Of a DNA stretch of 64,000 nt, positions 11,755 through 23,060 are shown piece after piece. The stretch spans positions 112,732 through 176,731 of the forward strand of contig JAGVSM010002366.1 in NCBI GenBank assembly GCA_022494885.1. The letters are read 5' to 3'. This stretch comes from Micrasema longulum (Eukaryota; Arthropoda; Insecta; Trichoptera; Brachycentridae). Position 1 is the first letter of the stretch; every line of letters begins with the position of its first letter. The notes beneath the pieces are model-generated. The model was not told the origin of the DNA. It did no database searches and saw only the letters and a list, made by a program, of their open reading frames with translations. The position numbers and the translations under genes are program-made.

Positions 11755-12290
11755 TATCTATTTATTAACGGACATTGTCCATGTTTACAATTTATAAGGT
11801 TTAAATATTACAATAAAAGAATAGTTTAAAACATTTAAAAAAAAAAGAAAAAAGCATTGACAAACATAAGGGACATCGAGACAAGATCTGAACTATTTAT
11901 TTAGTGCTCGTTTAAATCGTTGTAAACTTTAACCAAAAAAGTCCAGATCTTGTCTTGAGTTAACAATACGACAAAGGCGGGTCATTGGAGAATTTAGGCT
12001 ATAGTTTGTTCTATGCTGATCGATGAACAGTACTTCATTGTTTCTCAATCTAAGAGTCGGAATATTGAATTTTACTTGTCCCAGTAATGATGGAACATCG
12101 ATTATACCATTTAGTATGCCGAACATATATATGGAGTCAATATTAGTTCTACGTTTTTGTAGACTAGAAATATTTAACATTGACTCTTTTTCAGCATAAG
12201 AATAATTATCTCTCTCTAGTCCGAGCATCCACGCTATTTTTCGAAGCAAGCGATGTTGGACTGATTCAGTGTGATTAATGCGATTGACAC
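11755..12290 (-). pseudogene. LINE C-terminal fragment and 3' UTR
   Basis: The frame ending at 11929 contains ESVQHRLLRKIAWMLGL, LQKRR, LNGIIDVPSLLGQVKFNIP, RLRNNEVLFIDQHRTNY and RIVNSRQDLDFFG. This is the standard order at the end of LINE ORF2 (R ... LLNG-D-P-LL ... P-R ... N-DFF). The 3' UTR (11755-11928) matches the plus-strand copy at 1520-1725, including acggacattgtccatg. Residues before ESVQ look like fused non-LINE sequence. Truncated and inactive. Confidence 0.8.
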
Positions 12291-12544
12291 AGAACCAATA
12301 ACAGGTTTCCACAAAGTGTACAAAGTAAGTAAAGAAAATATATAACCTGTTATTTAAATACATAAACGTAAGTTTTAACATATAAAAATGTTATTTTCAT
12401 ATATACAGTTTTGAATAATCAAAGGAAATAGTTTAAAACAAAAAAATAACAGTTATTGTAAATTGGGCGGGATTAGGACAAGGCCGCATGAAGTGAAGAT
12501 AGAGAAGGGAAATAAGATGAACATATATATTATTATAATGTCTA

Positions 12545-13740
12545 TTAAGTTACATAATGCGTTTTAAGTGTCTGTTTTAAATCTGAAAGAGTGATGTTTG
12601 TGTAGTCTGTGTCTTGGAATTTTGTATTGGACACTGAAAAAGTCTTTTGAAGGAAAGCAATTTTAATATGCAATGTTTTACTTATTGGTACAGAAAACAA
12701 ATGGTACCGTCTACAAATCTTGGCTGGAAAATGTATTGTTATCAAACTAAGTAATTTTTCACAGTCAACTACTCTTGTCATAATATTGTGAAGCAGTAGT
12801 TGATCCACACAAACTCTACGATGTTGTAGAGAAATGATTCCATGGTAGGTGGAGGCAGTGAGAGTTGATACATAAAAATTATCGGTTTTGTATTTAAGGT
12901 ACTTTATAAATTTGTTTTGAATGCTTTCTATTCTTGTGATATATATGGCATACTGGAGATTTCATATCTGAGATACGTGTTCCAAATGGCTTCCAACAAA
13001 CTTATAATATAATGAAATTAGGACCGTTGAATTATAAAAATGTTAACTCATTTGAATTATGAAACCTAACATGCTCAATGCTTTGTAGGTAATTTTATTG
13101 ATATGCGATTCAAAAAGTTGTTTAGAGTCTAAAACAATCCCAAGATCTTAAATTTCGTGCTTTCTCATTAGTAAATTATGGTTGAGCATATCTGAAAATG
13201 AAGAATTATCCCTTTCCCAATGAATCCACAGACACATTTACTCATTTTCTAAAACAGTTATTTTTACAATACAATAGTCAGTTAGACGATTAGAGACGTC
13301 TTGAATCATGAGGCAATCTTCACGAGATACAATTTTAGCACATATTTTAATAACATCGGCATATGCCGATAATAATTTGTTCTATAAAGAACAAATTTTG
13401 AATAATGAAAGCAACCATCAATGTTATTCATATAATATATATATAAAATAAATAATAGGAGACCAAGTAGACTTCCCCGGGGAACACTAAAGGAAAGTGT
13501 TGCCTAGTCAGATAAATACCCACTAATTAGTATCAATTGACATCGAGTACAAATTTTATATGAAATCAGCCAGCGTAGAAGATCACCATGTATACCTATA
13601 ACCAAAAGTTTGGGTGTTAAGACTGAATTATTAACTTTGTCAAAAGCTTTACTGTAGTCAGTATATATAGCATCAGTTTGGAAACCGGTTTTTATTGTAT
13701 TTAAAATATCGTTTGTAATAAAGTGAGGTTTGTTATTAAA
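12545..13740 (-). pseudogene. LINE reverse transcriptase to C-terminus, decayed
   Basis: Reading the minus strand from 13740 down gives AIYTDYSKAFDKVNNSVL (first catalytic Asp motif), LLRWLISYK, VPRGSLLGLLLFILYI (the SGVPQGS-LGPLLF motif), AYADVI (degenerate YADD), DLGIVLDSKQLFESHINKIT, IESIQNKFIKYL, then LHNIMTRVVDCEKLLSLITI and RRYHLFSVPIS at the C-terminus. The order and spacing fit a jockey/CR1-like ORF2. Several stops and frame changes are present. It is a different family from the fragment at 11755-12290, since the C-termini differ. Confidence 0.85.
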
Positions 13741-13939
13741 TTAAAAAAACTATAAAAACGGATACAATGTGAAAAGTATAAGGTATACGTAAAGTCCCCC
13801 CTTTTCCTGTCCGAGACATTAGACTTTTTTTTAAAAGAGTCATTGACACATTTCTGGTCATGGGGTTACAAGAGGAGATTCAAGTAGAATGCTTGAAAGT
13901 CATACATGCAAACATTAAGTGAGGTATCATTCAATATCA

Positions 13940-14215
13940 GATCTGGCTGTTTACTGCAAAATACATATTTTTGATTGTGTGGTCAGCCAGACTTAAAAAA
14001 AAAACATCGAAATTTCTTCGACACGTAATTATATTATTTTTAAGGTTATAAAAAAAATAATCAAGTGTTTTTTAACAATTAAGTATCTTAAAAAAAATAA
14101 AAAATTTCATTTTTTATACTTAATGATACAATATTCATCAGAGTTTTACAAGGGCTGGCTGTTATATTCAAAATACAAATCTTAGATTGTGTGATAGGTC
14201 AGCCAGACTTTAACA
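13940..14215. repeat. Two related CTGGCTG/CAGCCAG hairpin units
   Basis: 13948-14000 and 14155-14213 share a frame: ctggctgtt, about 10 nt, caaaatacat/caaaatacaa, ttgattgtgtg or tagattgtgtg, and gtcagccagactt. In each, CTGGCTG can pair with CAGCCAG about 45 nt downstream. A further ggctggctg lies at 14356. Confidence 0.6.
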
Positions 14216-15104
14216 ATCATTAAAACAGGTCAAATACATCATTAAATATTTTTTTTATTTTACATAAAAAAAGAATGCATTCATTATTTATTGTGTGGAT
14301 TTGATTATTCACTCTGTTCTCAAAAGTGCTTTATCGAAGTTTTACTTTTTTTACGGCTGGCTGCCTTCTACATAATTACGTTCAATTATAAAATAAAAGT
14401 ACATAAATATAAAAAACAAAATCAATAGGTACAGTTGGATTAAATTTTATTCTTGGCAATTAAGGTTATGGCACTTTCTTTAAAATTGTTTAGAGTAAGA
14501 AAATAAATATCGATTTCAGAAAAAAAAACATATTTGATAAAATAAAACTACCAAAATGTGAACATTAATAAAAATATATCAGTGGAAAAAAAGGGAATAA
14601 AATGAAAGGAGAAGAGTCTGGTAAGGTTTGTTTGAGGTCTCAAGAGGTTTTGATTTAGTATCGCGCCAGAAACTTGAACAATCTTCCCACAAGGCTCTCA
14701 GATGAGTTCTGGCAGAAAAACGTAACTGTAAGAATGATGGGATGTTTTGGAAGTAACTTCAAAACCTCAGGTTCTCTTAATCATGTGATGACAAAATAAA
14801 ATGCTTTTCTAAAAAGTTTTGCTTGAATTTTAAATCAGATAAATATTAATATAAAAAAAAGCTATTGAGATCTACAGTCATATACACAATGATAAAGTTA
14901 AAATATAAAATATACTTAATACTTGACTCAAAAAAATTTCAAACTCATAATTAACAATGTTGATAATGGGTAATAAGTTACATTTAAGGAGAATGGAAAT
15001 TAAAAAAGAAAAAAAAATGTTTGTATATCACATACTTATGCTTTTGAAAATTTAAAATAAAAATAAAAAAAAAAATAGAATTGTATTTGCCTATCATAAC
15101 TTAC
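14216..15104. other. AT-rich stretch, no gene recognised
   Basis: 14600-14780 is less AT-rich (around tatcgcgccagaaacttgaa) but holds no motif I can name. Confidence 0.45.
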
Positions 15105-15560
15105 TTTCAAAGATGATGCCTGAATACTGTCGTTAATTTCCTTTTTGAATTTATTAATATTCAAGTTGAATCGCTCGCATTGGTTCCAATAATGTTATTT
15201 TACATGTTGAAAATTCTATGTTTGCATTTGTGAAAAAAAATTGATGTGACGGGTACGTTTGAAGGGTACATGAAAATTAAATATGCTTAGTAAATTAAGG
15301 CAGTCAGCAATGCCATTCAAAAGCTTGAATAAAAATATTAAGTCAGCTGTCTGACGTCTATTATGTAAGGAGTCTCTTGAAAAAAGTATTCTTGCTTTAT
15401 TTTAGTTATTGAATTAGTAATTGTTTCTATACGATAGACGTTTTAATATTTTATTTTGGACTTTTTCTATTTAATATTTGTGGTTTTCACAATATGAGGA
15501 CCAGATTATTGTTGTTTGTTCAAGCCGACTTCTATCAAATGCGTAATACAATATTTTATA
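15105..15560 (-). pseudogene. LINE C-terminal remnant
   Basis: Minus-strand translation gives VQNKILKRLSYRN, then RDSLHNRRQTADLIFLFKL, LLNGIADCLNLLSIFNFHVP, FKRTRHINFF and RFNLNINKF. This is the canonical LINE ORF2 C-terminal order (VQNK ... RR-D-FLFKLLNG-DC-LL ... VP-R ... N). It contains stops and has no RT core. Confidence 0.8.
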
Positions 15561-16504
15561 ACCATTTAACTACAAAGATGCCGCTTTATAAGTTATCCAT
15601 ATTAATAAATATAAAGCGGATGAAGCTAAAGACTATTCAAGAGTCTCATACATATCTAGTTAGTAAACTCTGTTTGTGAAAAAACAAGCCACTTTAAAAA
15701 AAAAAAAATCCGTCAATAAATGAACAAGACAAATTTTTTTGTAAAATGTGATATTTAAATGTTTTGATTTAAGCGTCGGACATTTTATGGAGAAATCAAA
15801 ATAAGGTAAATATGAGGTACATAAAATTATTTTCGTTTGCGTAATTGGCCTTTTGGAGAACAGGTAGTGGCCAATTAGTAACGGTGATTAAGTTAGTAAA
15901 TCTTAACCAAACCTACGGTTTTGAACATCAAAGAATCTAAAAGAGCTTTGATAAATTGTAAATAATTTCATGTTCGAGCACAAAATAAAATTTGTTCTTT
16001 AAACAAATTATTAAGCTAAAATTTTGTGCCCAAAAAGGTAAAGAAAAAAACCGTGTTAAATTTTAGATTTGGTCGTTATGTACGTATCCTTCGAAATGAG
16101 GAAATTTAGTGAATATTCTAAATTTGTTAATAGACTGTTGAACTAAGGCAAAAAAAAAATATACTTGTATCGTAATATCAGCGCTGTGATTTTTTTTTAG
16201 TTTTGTAATTGTGAAATTAGTCTGCCGGTGACATCACAAGTTCTCTTCGTCGGGTTCTGATGATTGGCGAATTGGCTTCCCGTAAACTAGAAATCTATCA
16301 CAACAGATTATGATTGGTTAATTCTAATTCTAATTGGAAATTCGTTTTTATTAATATGTTTTTTATTATTTTTTATGTGTTATGCATTGTGTAAAGCGAA
16401 AGTTAAAAAAAGCTAACGACAGATTGTCAGCTTTGCATGGCAAGGCTTCCATATTTTTTTCTTTAAAATTATTTCAACTCTATTGTAATTAAAAAGAACA
16501 TAGT

Positions 16505-16862
16505 TCTGTCTGAATGAAAACTTGAACCTCGCTATCGACTAGATGGCTACTCTCAGAATAAAAATCCTAAAACAGGCAATCGAATTGAGATAAGTCCGCA
16601 TTGTCGTGCAGAGATTGGCCCATCCGTATATCATGCTTGAGGTCCCGGGTTTGATTCCTGGGAGATTTGACATGAAAGTTTCGATTATTAGGTGATTTTC
16701 ACTAAAATAGCTTTTTGTCTCCGGACTAGCACCTGAAGCGTAAGACTGATCACCCTACTTTCTTATAACAGAATAATTAGGTACGCTACATTTGATTTAA
16801 CAATCTAATGTCCTAAGCGCCCCTGGGTACCGATAAGGGTTTGATGATGTTCAAAAAATTAT
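16505..16862 (+). mobile_element. S2-family SINE with extended 5' part
   Basis: A tRNA-like B box (gggtttgattcctgg) lies near 16650, followed by aggtgattttcactaaaata, ggactagcacctgaagcgta and a GATGATG 3' end near 16850. Upstream, cgactagatggctactctc and agataagtccgcattgtcg match the reverse copy at 50440-50545. The repeat unit therefore extends at least 100 nt upstream of the tRNA-like head. Confidence 0.75.
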
Positions 16863-17757
16863 AAACAATTATTCTATAAAATAAAAATGAATCGTGATAT
16901 TTCATACTCTTGGCAGTTATTTAATTTTTGGGGTATCCGATTGCTGTAAGGGCATATTATACTAATTGGTTTATATTTATCCTTGCCTAATCCAAGAGGG
17001 TTATTTATTCTGACCTTTGCACTCCTACCGAGCCCGGTAATTGTTATGGAATAATCATGAAATACTAGATTCGGTTAACCCTTATTCAGTTGTGATATAA
17101 TGGGGTTGGTGAATGGGTCCAGTGTACCCCACTTGAATATTTTAGATTGCCTTAATTGATGCTGTTAATTTCATTTACATAACACAGGAAAACAAATAAT
17201 TTCTACTGCGTGTGAAACATTGTTTACAAAATCAAATTAATATTCCCTCTCACAAAGATAAACTAATGAAACACTACATTGATAAATGTGTCAATTAATT
17301 TTATTCTTCTGAAAACACTTTAATTTGTTTTTGAGTTTTGGATAGCACAAATCTTTCCACCTGCAAGTGTAGTTATAAACTTTAGAGCTACTACTGTAGA
17401 TATCAAATTGAAAACACACTTCAATTGATTGAATAAAAATACATGTTGTGAGATGACTTGATTTATTTTGGAACACTACTGTGTAGTTACTAAAAACATA
17501 CATCTCTCCTTTTACATGTGAAGTTATAAAATTAAAAACTACATTTGAGGATAGAAAAATCTTCGCTCTAGTTAGTACTCAGTAAAAACTCAATTCTTGC
17601 AAGACACCTATTCTCCCCAGATGATGTGAATCGTGGCACCTCACATGAGCCTACAACTGCAAAATACTGAACAATCGATGTCTCAAAAAACTTATGTGTG
17701 CGATGGTTTGACTTGGTAAGGAATAACGTAATAAGATAACGTTCACAGCAAACTCCG

Positions 17758-18035
17758 TTGACAACTGCCATTAAGCGGAGGCGATATGGTTGGCTGAGCT
17801 TTTCACTGCGGATGCCTCCTGAGAGCCTTAACCACCCTTGCCTACTTTACAAGGCGGGTTTTCGATGTCCTGGACGTCTGTTGCTGATGGTTCGTTGGCA
17901 GTTCATGCCAGAATTGCGGATCGTGAACTTGACATGGAAGGACGCATAAGAGCTGGCAGCCGACAGAGATGCCTGGAAGGTCTTCGTGGAGACCATATGC
18001 ACCAACCAGGGAACGGGCATAGAATGATGATGTTG
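17758..18035 (+). pseudogene. LINE extreme C-terminus
   Basis: Translation gives RRYGWLSFSLRMP, KAGFRCPGR, RWQF and, after a stop, AADRDAWKVFVETICTNQG. The closing pattern (RxGRP ... W ... A-DR-W) is the well-known end of RTE/R-like LINE ORF2 proteins. One stop follows WKDA. No upstream RT is adjacent. Confidence 0.75.
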
Positions 18036-19259
18036 ATTTTGTTTTTGTCGTCCATTCGAAAATTAATGCGACAATTATACTTCATAAATACGAGTAATAA
18101 GTTTTGAAGAGCAATATGAAAATAAAATTATCTAAGTAACACCTTTATTGTATCAGTTAGTTGGAAAAATTTGCTATTTGGTTATTAATCTATCAATGTA
18201 TAAATTTCTTCTATGTACAAGTTAAAATAAAGAATTACAAAAATACGTATCCAAGGAAACAAAGCTAAATTTTATAATGTATTTTTCATTGCAATTTTAT
18301 AAATTTATTGATATCATTGAAGACAATGAACTAAAACTTTAAAAACTTTGAAATAAACATGAAGATAATACAATAATTTTAGAACAATATCACATATAAC
18401 ATTACATAATACAGGATTACCATTATTTAAAAATACTGTATTGAAAACTTTTGAATAAAACTCCCATTGGTCCCCTTTTCTCTGACATCACTTCACATTA
18501 CATACATAATTATTGTTATTTTCAATCAAATTTCTCTATTGAAATTTGTATTACTGCTAAAATCGTTTTAATGAAATTTTATCCACTACCTTTGGTTGAA
18601 AATCTTTTCCTTTTATCACTTTTTCAAATTTTAAAGAGTACTTGCAGTACATGATATTTTTTCATTTTTTTTCTGCTGCATTGACATATTCCTATACTTG
18701 AAAACTACTTTTAATTACTTAAATTGCATATGTATATAAAATCAATATATTGTTGCTCTTACGATAATGTGTCATAATTTTGAAGAAGTTTTTTTAAATC
18801 GACTTAAATTTATTGTATTATATCATTTCATTTGAATATTCTTCTTATCGTTTCTTTGAATCTCATAAAATATGTATGTGTATATTTATGTTTTTCCTTT
18901 TTGAAAAAGTTTTTTTATTTTTATATCAGAGCAGGTTTTTCACTGTGTATTTTATTTCTTACTTTAAAAAAAAAAACGTTCATTTTAAATATTATTTTCA
19001 TTTGTAAATACCAACTACAAACTTTTAAATACCTTTTTTTACTTACATTTGAATTTTTAAACAACTTCCATTTATGTTTTTTTTTTCCTTCTTTTTTTTG
19101 TACTTTCATTGATAACCTAATATATAATTATTTTATAGTATGGACAAGATGAAAACAATCGAGATAAATAAATCAGGGGCTAAAATTATATCATAAACTA
19201 CCAGAGAAAACTAAACAAAACACTCAAACAAACTTTTCAAAATGCGAAAAAAATAATAT
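18036..19259. other. AT-rich stretch, no gene recognised
   Basis: Includes poly-T runs at 18890-19110 similar to 5520-5680. The 106-codon open frame at 18832-19152 is Phe/Leu-rich because of those runs and is not credible as a gene. Confidence 0.5.
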
Positions 19260-19480
19260 TGTCAACAATAGAGTATCAACATCAAAACACATCAAAACAT
19301 TTACATCAGTCAGTCAGTTACAGCACGCAGTCCAGTCAGTTCAATTGAGTTATCTACGTTACTTTCGCGATTCATATTTCATATTTCGTATCAGATTCAT
19401 ATTTCGTGATTCATTCCAACTGGAATAGGAGCTCTAACCTCAACAAGCAAAAACCCTACAGTGATGACCCCAACATACAA
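19260..19480 (+). mobile_element. Probable Ty3-type LTR end with Trp-type primer site
   Basis: The candidate LTR starts TGTCAACA at 19260 and ends CCCTACA at 19460. TGATGACCCCAACAT at 19462-19476 differs little from the primer site complementary to insect tRNA-Trp (TGGTGACCCCGACGT), used by CsRn1-type Ty3 elements. cagtcagtcagttacagcac near 19310 resembles an arthropod initiator region. No gag-pol follows, so this is a remnant. The left boundary is uncertain. Confidence 0.5.
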
Positions 19481-19936
19481 ATACACAACACGAAAAATAT
19501 ATGGCAACGATTGGAAAAATAAAGTGAATGCTAAATTCCGTGTGTTAAGCAATTTTCACCAACGTAAAAATTAATATCGGATATTAAGTCAGTATTATGT
19601 GAGTTCTTACTAATTGCGTACTTTATATTTCCTAATGGTATCACTGAAGGGAAAATGCCGTTAGTAAGTAAGCCTACTAATATTCAAATAATTGGACCAA
19701 ATATTCAATGGGTACTCTGTAATTTCGTACTAACTATTTGAAAGTAGGTACTTACTTAATGGATTTTTTAAAAAAACTTGAGTATTTTGTATCCAAAATT
19801 GACGTCTAAAAAATATTATGTATTAAATATACTATAGCAGAAGTAAAGAACGTTTTCGGAAAAGGAATATATAATATATAAAAACACACCTTACATATTT
19901 ACATACACATTTGAGAATGTACCATCATTTAATATG
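19481..19936. other. AT-rich stretch with a loose inverted repeat
   Basis: gttagtaagtaagcctact (about 19650) and aagtaggtacttacttaat (about 19742) are imperfect reverse complements. No gene. Confidence 0.4.
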
Positions 19937-20394
19937 TAGGGTAAAAGTGAGATAGTTGCCGTAGGGGGATAGATGCCACGATTATCATGTAGAGACATGC
20001 ATAACTATTAAACTGCCGATTTTTACTTTAAAACAAAGCTCTACCCTGCTATCCGCCAGTCTGCCCAGTGCATCGCGTTGTGACGTTCGTGTGAGTGAGG
20101 AACGTGTCAAACAGGTGATTACGCGCGAACGATTGCTGGATTTCGATTTCCTCCTTTATCTTTTTGCTCGGAACTTTTGAGTGTATGAAGTAAGTGATAA
20201 TATTTTTATGTTTACGATCAATGTATATACTAAATGCAAAGATTGTATTATTGTTTTAGTATTTTTTTATTTAGCTTATTTCACATATTTAAGGGCGTCT
20301 ATCCCTTCCATAAAGGATAGATGCCCCAGTCCTCGTGAGTATAGTTGCCCTTAGGGGCATCTATCCCATACTTATTCAGCATTTTTATTTTCAA

Positions 20395-20490
20395 CGTACG
20401 CAAAACCGAAGCAAGACCATATGGACCGAAGATGCTCTAAAAGAAAAGACTCTTGGCATAAATGAAACATCCCGTCAGTATGGCTTCGAT
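20395..20490 (+). pseudogene. pogo-type helix-turn-helix fragment
   Basis: The frame reads RTQNRSKTIWTEDALKEK followed by LGINETSRQYGF. It matches the start of the pipsqueak-like HTH of pogo/Tigger transposases (basic residues, W-T-E-x-A-L, then G-x-x-x-x-A/S-R-x-Y-G-I/F). About ten residues between the two helices appear deleted. The remainder of the frame to 20577 is unrelated repetition of DTMYY. Position inside a TA-flanked TIR element supports the call. Confidence 0.7.
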
Positions 20491-20691
20491 ACAATGTATT
20501 ATGATGGATTGGATACAATGTATTATGTGCAGGAAGTGGCTTCACGAGAGTTGTACTTTGTACGGGGATATCTGTAATTAATGTAGACGGACTAAACTTC
20601 TGCAAAAGAAAAAATTATAATTTAGAATTAATTATTAGGTAAAAATCATTAAAATGTTAGTTTAAAGTGCCAAACATGATTGTGACATAAT

Positions 20692-20787
20692 ATTATTTAT
20701 ATCACTACAGAGATGGGTAGAATTTTTGTTTCAAGATTATGGATATTCGAGCGTTTACAGGGCTTATGACCTGTCATAGGTTGGGTT
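20692..20787 (+). repeat. R-repeat fragment with 17-bp target duplication
   Basis: A 96-bp insert containing ctacagagatggg and cgtttacagggcttatgacc is bracketed by perfect direct repeats catgattgtgacataat at 20675-20691 and 20788-20804. It is inserted inside the pogo-like element. Confidence 0.8.
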
Positions 20788-21209
20788 CATGATTGTGACA
20801 TAATTGTGACAAAATAAATTAAAATTTAAGAAATGTTGTTTTAACTAATTTCATAATGCAACTATCCCACCATTCAAAATTACATTGAGGCATCTATCCC
20901 ATAGAGTAGGCAACTTTCCTCATTCAAAGAGGTTGCGAAAATAATTTCTTACAAAAAAATACAATAAATTCTTTACTTTTTACACAAATACAATATCATC
21001 TAATAGATAAACTAAACGCCACAAAAGTGTCAGGCAGTTTAATTCATAAATTTATCAAATTGCATTTTTAAAAAAATGTGGCGTCTATCCCACTTTTACC
21101 CTATTTAGAAACTTTGCTGGTCTATCTTTCAACCATATTTTATTGTGTTATTTGATCATTGTTGACTGTACGTATAGAATGGTTATATAAAATAAAAAAA
21201 TAAAAGCCT

Positions 21210-21300
21210 CGACATTTGCAAGGCTAACGTCCAGCTATTGGCTGATATAAGTGACCACTTTACACACTGCACTGCGGATAACATTCACAATTGAGGACCG
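21210..21300 (+). repeat. R-family, diverged
   Basis: gctattggctgatataagtg and accactttacacactgc match the R-arm words ttggctggtttaagtgg and ccactttacacactgtg. Confidence 0.6.
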
Positions 21301-22436
21301 TTTTAACAAAGCGAAATATCTACAAAATGTAAATTTTTCAGGAAAAAGTTTTTTCATGTTAAAAATAGAACTATTACAATTTTAAATAAAACAAAAGTGA
21401 AATTTTATAGATTTATAAAATCCTTACATATGTTCTAAAAATCAACAATGTAGAATCAGCAAAATTATTTATAAAAATGTTCTAAGTTCACGAATTTTCA
21501 CAAAAAAAAAATATCAACATATTTTTGTGATAGGAGTGTGTAGAAAATTGATTTATGCTGGGAATTAAATAAGTTTACTGTTGCATGAAATCATTTATAA
21601 CTGATTTATTGTAAAATTATACGTCTACTGACATATTTAAATAAAAATATACACATTTAGGTATTTACCTCCGATATACTTTTTTCAAGTACTAAAACTA
21701 CAAACATCATTAAAAAAATAGCATATTTATATTAGAAAAATAAAGATAATTTTTATTTTTCATGACTAATCGGAAATAAATATAAATCATTAAAAACAAA
21801 AAAATGGTGAAATTTATTTTTCTAACTATAGGCGATTTATCCCATGAAGAATGATTTCTGCCATTCATTTTAATGATTTTATGAAGACTGAGATTTTTAA
21901 TGTACAATAAACATTACGTAAAAACTGTTTAATATATTGTATAATAATAACAATTCAATTTAGTTAACAGATCAGCTAGAATTGATAAGGAAGAGATACT
22001 TGAACTTTTAAAAAGTAAGGGTGCCTGTCTGTAAATTCTATCCTATGGCAAAATTTATTTCTAGATATCGGTTTGATAGTACCAACCAGAAAAGGTATAT
22101 ACATATACATTATACAATGCTAGCAATACGCGAAGGCTTTTGAAATAAGTATGGCCAAAGAACATCTCATTATACAATTCCTAAAATTATCAATAAGATT
22201 CCTTAGAAGATTTTAAATGAAAATGCTGACAAAATTTTGAGGAAAAAAATAATTTAATGGATAATATGTAACAACGTTTAATATTGATTTTTTCTTATGT
22301 TTATAGTCAATTAATTACATTTTTGTAAATATGTTTTATGTAAAAAATACGTATGCTTTTAGTTTTTTATAATGTTTAAAAACCTGTTAAATTTATATCA
22401 TTTCTTTAGTTTTTTTATTTGTAAAGGAAAAATAAG
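21301..22436. other. AT-rich stretch, nothing recognised
   Basis: A 65-codon open frame at 21710-21907 (-) shows no motif. Confidence 0.5.
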
Positions 22437-23060
22437 AAACCCGCTGACAAGTTGATTTTCCAGTATAACGGGTTTCATTATTTTTGCTTTTATATTTTCT
22501 GTTCATATTTACTTTCTTCAATTAAAAATATTAAAAAATACATTAAAAAAGCAGGAATCTCTAAAAAGTTGACACCATTTTTACTTATAAATCTTCCTAT
22601 ACGATGAATCACTTCAGGAGTAAGTGAGAATAGGAAAGAAATGACATTTATAGGTTATTTTACGTTTGTTAATAAAAAATAATTATTGTATCCGTCAGTT
22701 ATTGGGCAGCAAAAAAGTATGTGGTCGGGCGATTCCATGTCTTATAACCGTATGCAGAGATGTACTTTCCTCACCTTAAGTGTTGTCTCTGCATACGGGT
22801 ATTAGCCACCCACGCACCGTGGAATCAGAACTACTTTTATTTTAAATAAGTGACTGTCAGTGTAGCAGTGTCCAATTCTAAACCTATTAATGTTAGTTAC
22901 TAATCTTTTTGATAATTTTGCGGACTTACATTAGGGTTGAGAAGGAATATGATTTTGCAAGCTTCATGATAAAAACCCAGAAATTTTCAAATTAAGTGTT
23001 AACATAAGTTTTGACGGTTGTTTTCCAAATTAAATACAAGTATCATAAGCAAAAATATTA
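22437..23060 (-). pseudogene. LINE C-terminus with HILF zinc-knuckle region
   Basis: Minus-strand translation from 22930 gives RLVTNINRFRIGHCYTDSHL, FKIKVV and, after a frame break, MESPDHILFCCPITDGYNNY (near 22740-22680). This matches the end of I/jockey-type ORF2 proteins: RxxxGH-hLfki, Cys residues, E-x-D-HILF-C-P. Downstream words IHRIGRFISKNGVNF and IPAFL lead to the stop near 22505. A hairpin (GAAACCCG/CGGGTTTC, 22436-22480) sits in the 3' UTR. Inactive through frameshifts and truncation. Confidence 0.8.

Larger units (their letters stand above)
19939..21101. mobile_element. pogo-like DNA transposon, nonautonomous/decayed
   Basis: Terminal inverted repeats GGGTAAAAGTGAGATAG (19939) and its near-complement ending CACTTTTACCC (21091-21101) are flanked by TA on both sides (19937-19938, 21102-21103), as in Tc1/mariner-pogo insertions. 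Length is 1163 bp. The word TCTATCCC or its complement recurs inside, near 19968, 20298, 20318, 20360, 20887 and 21084. A fragment of a pogo-type DNA-binding domain lies at 20395-20490. There is no DDE catalytic domain. An R-repeat fragment is inserted at 20692-20787. Confidence 0.85.

Noticed and set aside
18832..19152. 106-codon membrane-protein-like frame
   Set aside because: The Phe/Leu richness comes from poly-T tracts in AT-rich DNA, and a related tract at 5.5 kb shows no such frame.
22731..22830. Nested hairpin with 13-bp stem CCGTATGCAGAGA
   Set aside because: It falls in the C-terminal region of a minus-strand LINE (near the HILF motif), so the simplest reading is a local duplication in a dead element. 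I found no second copy in the window.
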